DNA from: Clostridia bacterium
GTDB taxonomy: Bacteria > Bacillota_A > Clostridia > Christensenellales > CAG-138
Assembly: GCA_017459315.1 (NCBI GenBank)
Contig: JAFUDD010000387.1
Coordinates: 1-12,402 of the forward strand
DNA length: 12,402 nt
Direction of reading: 5' to 3'
Shown here: in pieces, positions 1 through 7,300 of the stretch
How the letters are laid out: every line of letters starts with the position of its first letter
Position numbering within the stretch: the first letter of the stretch is position 1
Notes under the pieces: generated by a model
Databases searched by the model: none
Told to the model about the DNA's origin: nothing
What the model saw: only the letters and a program-made list of their open reading frames with translations
Position numbers and translations under genes: made by a program

Positions 1-1
1 G

Positions 2-145
2 GGCAAGGCCGTGTTTCGCGCGGTGCCGTTCCATCGGCAGCTGGCGGCGATGGGCATGCCCGAATCGAAAATTATTATGGTCTACGCGATCTTCACCGTT
101 GTCGGCGGCGCGGCCGCCATGCTGATCGCGTGGTTTACAAAATAA
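2..145 (+). CDS. mraY: MraY C-terminal fragment (phospho-N-acetylmuramoyl-pentapeptide transferase), 5' end outside window
   Basis: Only the last 47 codons are present. MraY is the membrane enzyme that joins UDP-MurNAc-pentapeptide to undecaprenyl phosphate to make lipid I. The fragment starts GKAVFRAVPFHRQ and aligns without gaps to the usual MraY C-terminus (KRIFxMxPIHHHFExxGWSExK), then has one hydrophobic segment (IIMVYAIFTVVGGAAAMLIA) as the last membrane helix and ends WFTK. The normally invariant HHH motif reads H-R-Q, so only the first histidine is kept. The identification rests on this alignment and on murD starting 18 bases after the stop, the standard dcw order. A divergent paralogue of the same GT4-like transferase family is possible but less likely in this position. 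Confidence 0.85.
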   Translation, partial: GKAVFRAVPFHRQLAAMGMPESKIIMVYAIFTVVGGAAAMLIAWFTK

Positions 146-163
146 GAGTTTAATGGAGGGATT

Positions 164-1516
164 ATGGAACGACAGAAAACGGCATTGATCGTCGGCATGG
201 CAAAGAGCGGCATTGCGGCGGCAAGGCTTTTGTATCAGGACAATTACCGCATTATCATCAACGACATGAAGCCGGAGATCAAGGGGCTGTTTGACCAGCT
301 GTCCGGCATCGCCTACGAGGTCAAGCTCGGCGCAAACCCGATGGATCTCTTGGACGGCGTCGATCTTCTGGTTCCGAGTCCGATCATTCCGATGACGCGC
401 GACTTTATCGTAGAGGCCAAGCGCCGCGGGATCGAGGTCATTTCGGAAATCGAGCTCGGCTACCGCTATGCCAAGGCGGACTTCGTCTGCATCACCGGTA
501 CGAACGGCAAGACCACCTGCACGGCGCTGACCGGCGAGCTTTTCAAGGCCGCAGGCAAAACGACTTACGTGCTCGGCAACATCGGCGTTGCGATTTCGGC
601 GCATGCGCTCGAAACGAAGCCCGGCGATATCGTCGTGGCGGAGACCGCCGCGCTGCAGCTGGAGGGCAACAGCCGCTTCCACGCGATTGCGGCGGGCGTC
701 TGCAACATCACGCCCGACCACCTCGATCACTTCGGCACGATGGAAAACTACATTGCGGCCAAGGCGAAGATTCTGGACAACCAGACCGAAAACGACTATG
801 CCGTGCTGAATTACGACGACGATACCGTGCGCGATTTCGCCCGGCTCACGCCCGCGCATGTGCTGTATTTTTCCCGCAAGAGTGAAGTCGAGCAGGGCAT
901 GTTCCTGCGCGGCAACACGCTCGTCTACCGCATCGGCGACAAGGAAGGCGAGCTGATGGATGCGCGCGATATCCGTATCCCCGGCGGGCATAACCTGGAA
1001 AACGCGATGCTGTGTGCGCTCCTCGGCCTGTCGCAGGGGATCGCGCCGGAAACCATCGTCGAGGTGTTCAAGACGTTCCCCGGCGTGGAGCACCGGATCG
1101 AGTACGTCTGCACGCGCGGCGGCGTCGATTACATCAACGATTCCAAGGGCACCAACCCGGCTTCGACGGTGCGCGCCATCGAGTCGATGAAAAAGCCGAC
1201 CGTGCTGCTGCTCGGCGGCTATGACAAGCATATCAGCTTTGACGAGCTGTTCGAGGCGTTCACGCCGATCGTCAAGGCGTGCGTCGTGATCGGCGACACG
1301 CAGGCGCAGATTCTGGAAACCGCGGCGCGCTTCGGCTATGCCGACCTGTGCCGCACCGCCGATTCGTTCGGCGAAGCCGTTGATCTGTGCAGAGCGCTGG
1401 CAAAGCCCGGCGACGCGGTGCTGCTGTCCCCGGCCTGCGCGAGCTGGGATATGTTCGACAACTATGAGCAGCGCGGGCGCGTATTCAAGCAGATCGCCCG
1501 TGAATACGCGGATTGA
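164..1516 (+). CDS. murD: UDP-N-acetylmuramoyl-L-alanine--D-glutamate ligase MurD
   Basis: This cytoplasmic ATP-dependent ligase adds D-glutamate to UDP-MurNAc-L-Ala. The 450-residue length is normal for MurD. The N-terminal Rossmann domain begins with LIVGMAKSG. The central ATPase domain has the P-loop GTNGKTT (residues 112-118), ITPDHLDHFG (from 182) and YIAAKAKI, in which K200 matches the lysine carbamylated in Mur ligases. The C-terminal domain has GVEHRIE (307-313), NDSKGTNPAS (325-334), LGGYDK (350-355) and SPACASWDMFDNYEQRG near the end, the last being MurD-specific. GGAGGG at 155-160 lies close to the ATG, so this start is favoured even though the spacing is short. The gene sits in the wall and division operon between mraY and ftsW and is probably co-transcribed with both. 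Confidence 0.97.
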   Translation: MERQKTALIVGMAKSGIAAARLLYQDNYRIIINDMKPEIKGLFDQLSGIAYEVKLGANPMDLLDGVDLLVPSPIIPMTRDFIVEAKRRGIEVISEIELGYRYAKADFVCITGTNGKTTCTALTGELFKAAGKTTYVLGNIGVAISAHALETKPGDIVVAETAALQLEGNSRFHAIAAGVCNITPDHLDHFGTMENYIAAKAKILDNQTENDYAVLNYDDDTVRDFARLTPAHVLYFSRKSEVEQGMFLRGNTLVYRIGDKEGELMDARDIRIPGGHNLENAMLCALLGLSQGIAPETIVEVFKTFPGVEHRIEYVCTRGGVDYINDSKGTNPASTVRAIESMKKPTVLLLGGYDKHISFDELFEAFTPIVKACVVIGDTQAQILETAARFGYADLCRTADSFGEAVDLCRALAKPGDAVLLSPACASWDMFDNYEQRGRVFKQIAREYAD

Positions 1517-1546
1517 ATCTGACAATACAGAACGGAGAGCAAATGC

Positions 1547-2713
1547 ATGGAAGCCATCCCGGTCAAACGAGAACAACGCACAAAGGCGCGCGGCTATAAG
1601 CTGTTCGGCACGTCGCAGGGAAGGATCGACTTTTCGATCCTGCTTGTCGTGTCGATTTTGTGCGCGTTCGGCCTTGTGATGATCTTCTCCGCAAGCTATT
1701 ATTACGCACAGCATTATTCCGGCACGAACCACGACGGGTTCTATTACCTCAAGCGGCAGGCGCTGTACCTGCTGATCGGGTATCCGGTCATGCTGCTGCT
1801 GTCGATGCTGAACTATCGCGTGATCCAAAAGCTGAACGTCGCGGCGCTGTTGTTTTCGATTGCGCTGCTCGTTCTGGTGCTGCTGATCGGGCAGAACAAA
1901 AACGGCGGAAAGCGTTGGCTCGAATTTGCCGGCGTTTCGATTCAGCCGTCCGAGGTCGCCAAGTTTGGCATGATGATCTTCATGTGCGCCTACATGTCCA
2001 AGCACCGCAACGAAATGCACACGTTCCGCAACGGCATGCTGCCGATGCTGATCGTCATCGGCTTTATCTCCGGGTTGATCATTTTACAGCCGAATATGTC
2101 GATGGCCGTTATCGTTGCGTTCCTCGGCGTTGTGCTGCTGTTCCTCGGCGGCTGCGATATCCGACCGCTGATCGTCGTCGGCATTATCGGTATCATCGGC
2201 GTGTTCGCGCTGGCGTATATCGCGCCGTACCGCTGGGCGCGCGTGACCTCGTTCCGTAACCCGGAGGAGGACCCGCTCGGCACCGGGTATCAGCTGCTGC
2301 AATCGTTCTACGCCATCGGCTCCGGCGGGCTGTTCGGCAAGGGCCTCAACAACAGCTATCAGAAAATGCTGTATATGACCTACGGCGAATCGGACTTCAT
2401 CTTTGCCATTTTGTGCGAGGAGTTCGGCTTTGTCGGCGGCACGCTGATTATCGCGCTGTATGCGTTTATCGTGTGGCGCGGGATGCGCGTTGCCATCAAG
2501 TGCCGCAACCGGTTCGGCAGCTTGCTCGCTGCCGGTATCTCCATCGTTTTCGGCTTCCAGGTGTTCGTCAACATCGCGGTCGTGACCGGGCTGATGCCCA
2601 CGACCGGGCAGGCGCTGCCGTTCATTTCGGCGGGCGGCACGCAGCTGCTGGTGTTCCTTGCCGCTATGGGCGTGCTGCTGAATATTTCCCGCGACGTGAA
2701 CCCGCACGACTGA
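1547..2713 (+). CDS. ftsW: FtsW, SEDS-family peptidoglycan glycosyltransferase
   Basis: This polytopic membrane protein (388 aa, about ten predicted hydrophobic helices) belongs to the SEDS family (FtsW/RodA/SpoVE), which polymerises lipid II together with a class B penicillin-binding protein. Visible signatures are KRWLEFAGVSIQPSEVAKFG, the QLLQSFYAIGSGGLFGKGL loop, and GESDFIFAILCEEFGFVGG. In the last, D283 corresponds to the catalytic aspartate of the family's TDFIF motif. The C-terminal signature is PTTGQALPFISAGGTQ (351-366; the family usually has PVTGLPLPFISYGGS). A cytoplasmic basic stretch of about 30 residues precedes helix 1. The start is supported by GGAGAG at 1534-1539, seven bases before the ATG. 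Position after murD favours FtsW over RodA, though SpoVE cannot be excluded from sequence alone. No murG follows, unlike most relatives. Confidence 0.94.
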   Translation: MEAIPVKREQRTKARGYKLFGTSQGRIDFSILLVVSILCAFGLVMIFSASYYYAQHYSGTNHDGFYYLKRQALYLLIGYPVMLLLSMLNYRVIQKLNVAALLFSIALLVLVLLIGQNKNGGKRWLEFAGVSIQPSEVAKFGMMIFMCAYMSKHRNEMHTFRNGMLPMLIVIGFISGLIILQPNMSMAVIVAFLGVVLLFLGGCDIRPLIVVGIIGIIGVFALAYIAPYRWARVTSFRNPEEDPLGTGYQLLQSFYAIGSGGLFGKGLNNSYQKMLYMTYGESDFIFAILCEEFGFVGGTLIIALYAFIVWRGMRVAIKCRNRFGSLLAAGISIVFGFQVFVNIAVVTGLMPTTGQALPFISAGGTQLLVFLAAMGVLLNISRDVNPHD

Positions 2714-2744
2714 TTCCGACGCCGTTCGCAGTTTTACGCACGTT

Positions 2745-2789
2745 TTGCCCCTATATTGCATAAGATGCAGTATCTTTTTGAGGGGGCAA
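2745..2789 (+). promoter_or_regulatory. Nested stem-loop that would sequester the murA ribosome-binding site
   Basis: In the 80-base ftsW-murA spacer, TTGCCCC (2745-2751) is fully complementary to GGGGCAA (2783-2789), which includes most of the murA Shine-Dalgarno GAGGGGG (2780-2786). Nested inside is a second hairpin: ATATTGCAT (2753-2761), loop AAG, ATGCAGTAT (2765-2773), nine pairs including one G-U. The folded form hides the ribosome site and ends four bases before the ATG. There is no T-tract after it, so it is not a terminator. A role in controlling murA translation is inferred from the structure; no known riboswitch class was recognised. Confidence 0.5.
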
Positions 2790-2793
2790 GGCT

Positions 2794-4047
2794 ATGGCAA
2801 TCTGGACGATCACAGGCGGAACGCGGCTTGTCGGCGAGGTGCGGGCGCACGGGGCCAAGAATGCGGCGCTGCCGATCCTGGCGGCGACGGTGCTGATCAA
2901 GGCGCCGGTCACGCTGGATAACTGTCCGCCGCTGTCGGACATTGAGGACATGTGCGAGATTTTGCGCACGCTCGGCTGCGAGGTTGTGCGCGAGGGCGAT
3001 ACCGTCACCGTGGACGCATCGACGGCGACGCACGGCAATCTGCCCGAAGCGCTGTCGCACCGCGTCAGAAGCTCGGTGTTTTTGCTCGGCTCGCTGCTGT
3101 CGCGCTTCGGCGCGGCCTGCGCGCCGTATCCGGGCGGGTGTGAGATCGGCAACCGGCCGATCGACCTGCATCTGTATGCGCTGCGCACCTTGGGCGTGGC
3201 CTGCCGCGAAACCGACGGCCGCATCTGCGCCGAGGTGGTAAAATTACAGGGCGGCACGATCGACCTCGATTATCCGTCGGTCGGCGCGACCGAAAACGCC
3301 ATGCTTGCGGCGGTGCGCGCGGAAGGCGAAACGGTGATCCGCGGCGCGGCATGCGAGCCGGAGATCACCGACTTACAACACTTTTTGAACGCCTGCGGCT
3401 TTGCCGTTTCCGGCGCGGGTACGCCGGAAATCCGCATCGCGGGGCGGCCGGAGGGCCACGGCACGCGCTACCGGATCATGCCGGATCGCATCGTGACCGG
3501 GACGTACTTGTTGGCGGGCGCGATCACGCGCGGCTGCGTCACCGTGACGGATACGGACCCCGGGACGAATGGGGCGCTGCTTGCCAAGCTGTCGGCCTGC
3601 GGCTGCGAGGTCAAGCCGTATCGTGACGCGATCACGGTTTCGCTCGACCGGGCGCCCGGCGAGCTGTCGGTGGAAACGCGGCCGTATCCGGCGTTCCCGA
3701 CGGATTTGCAGGCGCAGCTGTTTGCGCTCGTTTCGCTCGGCAGCGGCACGAGCGTGATCACCGAGCATATCTTTGAAAACCGCTTCCGCCATGCGGCGGA
3801 GCTGAAGCGCATGGGCGCGCAGAACGACATCTTCGGGCGCACCGCGATTATTCGCGGCGTCGGCACGCTGCACGGCGCGCATGTGACGGCGCACGATCTG
3901 CGCTGCGGCGCGGCGCTCGTTCTGGCGGGACTTGCGGCCTCCGGCGTGACCGAGATCGCGTATGCGGAACGGATCGACCGGGGCTATGACCGCATGGACG
4001 CTGCGATGGCGGCGCTCGGCGGACGGATTACACGAAAGGAAGAATAG
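2794..4047 (+). CDS. murA: UDP-N-acetylglucosamine 1-carboxyvinyltransferase MurA
   Basis: This cytoplasmic enzyme performs the first committed step of peptidoglycan synthesis, transferring enolpyruvate from PEP to UDP-GlcNAc, and is the fosfomycin target. The 417-residue length fits the family (E. coli 419). The N-terminal AKNAALPILAAT carries K22 and N23, the substrate-binding pair at the same numbers as in E. coli. The mobile loop is PYPGGCEIGNRPIDLH with the PEP-binding cysteine at C116, so fosfomycin sensitivity at this residue is expected. FPTDLQAQ carries D304, equivalent to the E. coli general base D305. The inside-out alpha/beta (EPSP-synthase) fold repeats are evident from recurring GG and DY motifs. 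A strong GAGGGGG at 2780-2786 supports the ATG but lies inside a predicted hairpin. Clostridia often have two MurA copies; this is the dcw-linked one. Confidence 0.97.
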   Translation: MAIWTITGGTRLVGEVRAHGAKNAALPILAATVLIKAPVTLDNCPPLSDIEDMCEILRTLGCEVVREGDTVTVDASTATHGNLPEALSHRVRSSVFLLGSLLSRFGAACAPYPGGCEIGNRPIDLHLYALRTLGVACRETDGRICAEVVKLQGGTIDLDYPSVGATENAMLAAVRAEGETVIRGAACEPEITDLQHFLNACGFAVSGAGTPEIRIAGRPEGHGTRYRIMPDRIVTGTYLLAGAITRGCVTVTDTDPGTNGALLAKLSACGCEVKPYRDAITVSLDRAPGELSVETRPYPAFPTDLQAQLFALVSLGSGTSVITEHIFENRFRHAAELKRMGAQNDIFGRTAIIRGVGTLHGAHVTAHDLRCGAALVLAGLAASGVTEIAYAERIDRGYDRMDAAMAALGGRITRKEE

Positions 4048-4050
4048 GCA

Positions 4051-5511
4051 TTGGCGAAGAAGGGCAAGGAGCGGGAGCCGATCGTTTTTCAGTTCGATCA
4101 TGAGGACAGCGCGGCGGGCGAGGAGCCGGTCATTGATCTGTTCTCCGATACGGACGAGGACGAAAAGCCCGCTTCACAACCGGGAAAAAACCATAAAAAG
4201 CTGAAAAAGGCGTCGTCCGGGAAGGCCGGGGAGAAGGCGAAAAAGGCCGATCCCGAGGTCGCTCCGGCGGACGCCGCTTCGGCGCAGGCGGACAAACCCC
4301 AATCCGAAGCAGACGAGGCCGAAGAAGCCGCGGCAATGATCCGCGCCGAGTTCGACCGGTTCGGGCGCAACGTGTCCAAGCGGAAAAAGACGCGCTACGG
4401 CTCGCGCAAGAACGTGCCGAACGCTGCGCCGGTCGCCGTGCGCAACGACACGATATCCCGCCGCGAATACGAAGCGGCCAAGGCGCGTTCGAGAGCGCGC
4501 GCGGAGCGCCGCGAGCAGAAGGCGCAGTATGAGCGCGATAAGAAAAAGCGCGAACGCGCGGCCCGCCGCCGTTCGATGCTTCGGAATCTGGCGCTCGGCG
4601 TCGGTGCGATTGTGATTTTGGCGTTCCTCGGCTGGTTTTCCACGCGTGTGACGACGATCACGGTCGAGCACGTTCCGGAAAACTATACCGCCGAGGAGAT
4701 CGAAACGATCTCCGGCATCCGCCGCGGCCGCAGCATCCTGTTTCAGCGGCTGAACGACGCCAAGGATCGCATCGAAAAGGACGCGTATCTGCAGGCGAAC
4801 GTCCGCTATACCTTCCCGTCCACCGTGACGATCTCGCTGACGGAGCGGACGCCTGCCGCGTGCGTGCGCTGGGGCCCGCAGAACGAGTATATCGCGATCA
4901 TCGACTCCAAGGGCATTGTGCTGACCACCGAGGCCGAAACGACCGGCGGCCTGATCGTGGCGGAGGGACTTTCGATCACGGCGGCACAGGCCGGGCGCGC
5001 GCTCGGCGATATGACCGACCTCCAAATCGCAAGCCTGATCCGGATCCTCTCCAAGTTGGAGGAACTCGACCTACTGCGCCGCAGTCCGCGCCTGTCGCGC
5101 ATCGACATGAGCGAAATGATGAACATTTCGATCTCCACCGAAGGCGCGCCGTACAGCATCGAGGTCGGGGACAGCGCGAATCTCGACACGAAGCTGGGCC
5201 TTTTGCAGAAGCATTGGGACGAGATCATGCAAAGCGCGTCGCGCTATATCTCGGACGGCTATTCGACCGCGACGATCTACCTGTACACCAAGGGCGGCGT
5301 TTCGGTCTCGCCGTATGAGCCGGGGTATAATCTGGCGATGACGCCGATCAACAACTATGCTCTGCCGAGCGGCGACGCGGTGGTCGTCACACCCGCACCG
5401 ATCACCGGCGACAATCCGGAGGAAACGCCCGATCCCGACGCGCCCGCGCCGGAGACGCCGACGCCCGCGCCGACGCCGATGCCGCATCAGGGCGGCACCT
5501 TCACAGGTTAA
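4051..5511 (+). CDS. ftsQ: FtsQ/DivIB-type cell division protein with long charged cytoplasmic tail
   Basis: FtsQ/DivIB is a bitopic membrane protein that links early and late divisome components through its extracytoplasmic POTRA and beta domains. At 486 aa it is far longer than typical DivIB (about 260). Residues 1-176 are a cytoplasmic tail: acidic at first, then Lys/Ala-rich, then strongly basic and Arg-rich (about 109-175). One membrane helix spans about 177-198 (ALGVGAIVILAFLGWF core). The POTRA domain follows (about 200-272, including ISGIRRGRSILFQ and YTFPSTVTISLTERTPAACV), then the beta domain beginning NEYIAIIDSKGIVL. The last 40 residues are a Pro/Thr/Glu-rich disordered tail. The start is TTG, three bases after the murA stop; AAGGAAG inside the murA end (4036-4042) is its ribosome site, so the two are probably translationally coupled. 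Confidence 0.88.
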   Translation: MAKKGKEREPIVFQFDHEDSAAGEEPVIDLFSDTDEDEKPASQPGKNHKKLKKASSGKAGEKAKKADPEVAPADAASAQADKPQSEADEAEEAAAMIRAEFDRFGRNVSKRKKTRYGSRKNVPNAAPVAVRNDTISRREYEAAKARSRARAERREQKAQYERDKKKRERAARRRSMLRNLALGVGAIVILAFLGWFSTRVTTITVEHVPENYTAEEIETISGIRRGRSILFQRLNDAKDRIEKDAYLQANVRYTFPSTVTISLTERTPAACVRWGPQNEYIAIIDSKGIVLTTEAETTGGLIVAEGLSITAAQAGRALGDMTDLQIASLIRILSKLEELDLLRRSPRLSRIDMSEMMNISISTEGAPYSIEVGDSANLDTKLGLLQKHWDEIMQSASRYISDGYSTATIYLYTKGGVSVSPYEPGYNLAMTPINNYALPSGDAVVVTPAPITGDNPEETPDPDAPAPETPTPAPTPMPHQGGTFTG

Positions 5512-5520
5512 AAACAGATG

Positions 5521-5557
5521 GCACCCGCAGCGGGCTTATTCCGCGCGGGTGCGTTTT
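5521..5557 (+). terminator. Intrinsic terminator after the dcw cluster
   Basis: GCACCCGC (5521-5528) pairs with GCGGGTGC (5545-5552). An inner GCGG (5530-5533) pairs with CCGC (5541-5544), leaving a small loop and one bulged A. GTTTTC follows. The T-run is short (four), so readthrough into the next gene is likely. It lies ten bases after the ftsQ stop. Confidence 0.7.
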
Positions 5558-5573
5558 CGATAGGAGGACGGTT

Positions 5574-6002
5574 ATGTTTGTGTATTCCAGAAAAGCGCAG
5601 TACCACGAAACCGATCAGATGGGCGTGATCCACCATGCGAATTACGTGAAATGGATGGAGGAAGCGCGGATCGGGTGGATGGACACGCTCGGCTTTCCGT
5701 ATGCTGCGGTCGAGCGGGACGGCGTGGTGTCGCCGGTCGTGTCGGTGTCGGTATCGTATCAAAAGCCCGTGCGGTTCAACGATGTAATGGAGATCGCCGT
5801 TTCGGTGCTGGCCTACACCGGCGTGCGGCTCACGCTCGGCTATCGCTTTACGGACGCGGCGGGCACGGTTCATGCCGAGGCGTCGTCCGTGCATTGCTTT
5901 TGGAAGGACAACCGAATCGTTTCGCTGCAAAAAGCCGCGCCCGCGCTCCATGCGGCGCTGCGGCAGGCGCTGGAAACCGACACAAAGGAGGACGAAGCAT
6001 GA
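5574..6002 (+). CDS. Acyl-CoA thioesterase, YbgC/FadM-like hotdog (4HBT) family
   Basis: A 142-residue single hotdog-fold protein, normal for the family, which hydrolyses acyl-CoA thioesters (short-chain, aromatic or long-chain depending on member). The N-terminal active-site segment is YHETDQMGVIHHANYVKWM followed by EEAR. D14 matches the catalytic aspartate of the 4HBT DxxGxxxxxxY motif, and E29/R32 match the conserved helix end. VSVSVSYQKPVRFNDVMEI is the standard central beta-strand block. GGAGG (5563-5567) sits six bases before the ATG. The gene overlaps the next one by four bases (ATGA), so they form a unit. Chain-length preference and physiological substrate cannot be read from the sequence. 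It is separated from the dcw genes by a hairpin but has no clear promoter of its own, so it may depend on readthrough. Confidence 0.9.
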   Translation: MFVYSRKAQYHETDQMGVIHHANYVKWMEEARIGWMDTLGFPYAAVERDGVVSPVVSVSVSYQKPVRFNDVMEIAVSVLAYTGVRLTLGYRFTDAAGTVHAEASSVHCFWKDNRIVSLQKAAPALHAALRQALETDTKEDEA

Positions 6003-6772
6003 GCCTTGTGAAAACTGCGATCCGGCTTGCCGTGCCGTTTCCGAAGGTCGAAGCGTTTGACCGGTATCTGTTCATCGGCCCGCATCCCGACGATATCGAG
6101 ATCGGCGCGGGCGCCACGATCAAAAAACTGACCGAAGCCCATAAGACCGTCACGTTTCTGATCTGCACCGACGGGCGCTACGGCGACGGCGCTTCGGGCG
6201 GCGTCACCGGTGACGCGCTTGCGGCGCTGCGCAGGGAGGAGTCCATCGCTTCGGCGGCGCGGCTCGGCGTGAAGGACGTGCGCTTTTTGCATCTTCGTGA
6301 CGGCGCGGGCTATACCGCGGACGCGCTTGAACGCGGCATTGCGGCGGTGCTTGCGGCGGTGCAGCCGGAGATCGTCTTTGCCCCCGACCCGCTGTCGAAA
6401 AGCGAGTGTCACGAGGATCATCTCCGTGTCGGCCGCGCTGCGCAAAAGTTGGCGTGCTTTGCGCCGTATGCGGGCGTGATGCAGAATCTATACGGCGTGC
6501 ATGCCGCGCCGGTCAAGGCGCTCGCGTTCTATATGACCGCAAGGCCGACGCGCTTTGTCAAAACCGGCACGCGGCTGAAGGCACAATGCGCGGCGATCTT
6601 CGACTGCCATAAAAGCCAGTACCCCGCGGGCAGCGGCGAAGCGGACGCGCTGCGGCTGTATCTGCGACTGCGCTCGCTGCAATACGGCCTGCGCACATTT
6701 TCGCGCGGGGCGGAAGGCTTCCGCGTGCTCGGACAGACGCACCTGCATTGTCTGCCGGAGGCGGGGGAGTAA
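5999..6772 (+). CDS. PIG-L/LmbE family zinc-dependent deacetylase
   Basis: 257 aa starting at the ATG of an ATGA overlap with the thioesterase stop; AGGAGG (5986-5991) gives the start. PIG-L enzymes are Zn-dependent N-deacetylases of GlcNAc-containing small molecules (GlcNAc-PI, mycothiol and bacillithiol precursors, antibiotic intermediates). Metal ligands are visible: PHPDD (28-32), with H29 and D32 as zinc ligands and D31 as the likely general base, and HEDH (138-141), with H141 as third ligand and H138 as the catalytic histidine by analogy with MshB. ICTDGRYGD and LRREESIASAARLGVKDVRF are typical family blocks. There is no signal peptide, so it is cytoplasmic. The substrate is unknown. 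BshA and BshC are not in the window, so a bacillithiol role is unsupported. A longer frame reading back to 5651 lies inside the thioesterase and is not favoured. Confidence 0.9.
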   Translation: MSLVKTAIRLAVPFPKVEAFDRYLFIGPHPDDIEIGAGATIKKLTEAHKTVTFLICTDGRYGDGASGGVTGDALAALRREESIASAARLGVKDVRFLHLRDGAGYTADALERGIAAVLAAVQPEIVFAPDPLSKSECHEDHLRVGRAAQKLACFAPYAGVMQNLYGVHAAPVKALAFYMTARPTRFVKTGTRLKAQCAAIFDCHKSQYPAGSGEADALRLYLRLRSLQYGLRTFSRGAEGFRVLGQTHLHCLPEAGE

Positions 6773-6788
6773 CAAACGCATAAAAAAC

Positions 6789-6819
6789 AACGCACCGGAT
6801 GGTTTGTCCGGTGCGTTTT
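6789..6819. terminator. Bidirectional intrinsic terminator between convergent genes
   Basis: A perfect 11-bp stem, AACGCACCGGA (6789-6799) with TCCGGTGCGTT (6807-6817), has a 7-base loop. Its + strand tail is TTTT. On the - strand the tail is TTGTTTTTTATG, a good U-tract. It can end both the deacetylase transcript (+) and the ohrR operon transcript (-), which converge here. Confidence 0.88.
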
Positions 6820-6864
6820 GTGAAGGGAACGGGAATCGGCCGATTGGCCGGAAGGGATCTTTTT

Positions 6865-7299
6865 TCAGCGGAGCCGGTCGAGCAGCGCATACAGCAGCCG
6901 ATACAGCTCCTTGGCGTCGTCGGGGTCAAGCGGGATGCAGGCGCCGACCTTGAACGGCACCTCGGCGACCTTGGCTTTCAAGGCTTCCCCGGCCTCGGTC
7001 AGCTCGACGAGCAGGACGCGTTCATCCTCCTTCGAGCGCGTGCGGGTGAGGTAGCCTTTCTTTTCGAGCGCCTTCAGCACCGGCGTCAGCGTGCCGGAAT
7101 CGAGGAACAGGCGCTTGCCGAGCGCACCGGCGGTCAGCCGTTTTTCCTCCCACACGACCATCATCGTCACATACTGCGTGTAGGTGAGGTCGAGCTGCTC
7201 AAGGAACGGATAGTATTGCTTGATAACCTCGCGCGAGGCGGCGTAGAGCGGAAAGCACAGCTGGGCTTCGAGCCGCAGCGGATCAAACGGCTGCTCCAT
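6865..7299 (-). CDS. ohrR: OhrR-type MarR-family organic peroxide sensor (one-Cys)
   Basis: 144 aa, close to B. subtilis OhrR in length and sequence. The N-terminus RLEAQLCFPLYAASRE carries the single reactive cysteine at C15. Y29 and Y40, the tyrosines that hydrogen-bond the equivalent cysteine across the OhrR dimer, are at the same positions. The winged helix-turn-helix covers about 56-107, with LFLDSGTLTPVLKALEKKGY as recognition region and the wing TRSKEDERVLLV (MarR DxR signature). OhrR represses peroxide-defence genes and releases DNA when C15 is oxidised by organic hydroperoxides; one-Cys members then need a small thiol for mixed-disulfide formation. It is last in its operon, one base after the TSCPD gene stop, with only a weak ribosome site, which suggests coupling. 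A fitting operator lies at the operon promoter. Confidence 0.92.
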   Translation of the reverse strand: MEQPFDPLRLEAQLCFPLYAASREVIKQYYPFLEQLDLTYTQYVTMMVVWEEKRLTAGALGKRLFLDSGTLTPVLKALEKKGYLTRTRSKEDERVLLVELTEAGEALKAKVAEVPFKVGACIPLDPDDAKELYRLLYALLDRLR

Positions 7300-7300
7300 C

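Noticed and set aside
2084..2761. Long open frames antisense to ftsW, also antisense to murA (3373-4101) and ftsQ (4174-5025)
   Set aside because: They are typical shadows of GC-rich genes: low-complexity Arg/Ala/Gln/His composition, no recognisable domains, and the opposite strand encodes clearly identified proteins.
5455..5490. Direct-repeat-like CGCCGACGCC sequence near the ftsQ end
   Set aside because: It is explained by codons for the Pro/Thr-rich protein tail, not a separate DNA repeat element.
5651..5998. Upstream in-frame extension of the deacetylase gene
   Set aside because: It lies inside the thioesterase gene, is Arg/Gly/Ala-rich and unlike PIG-L proteins. The ATG at 5999 has a strong AGGAGG.
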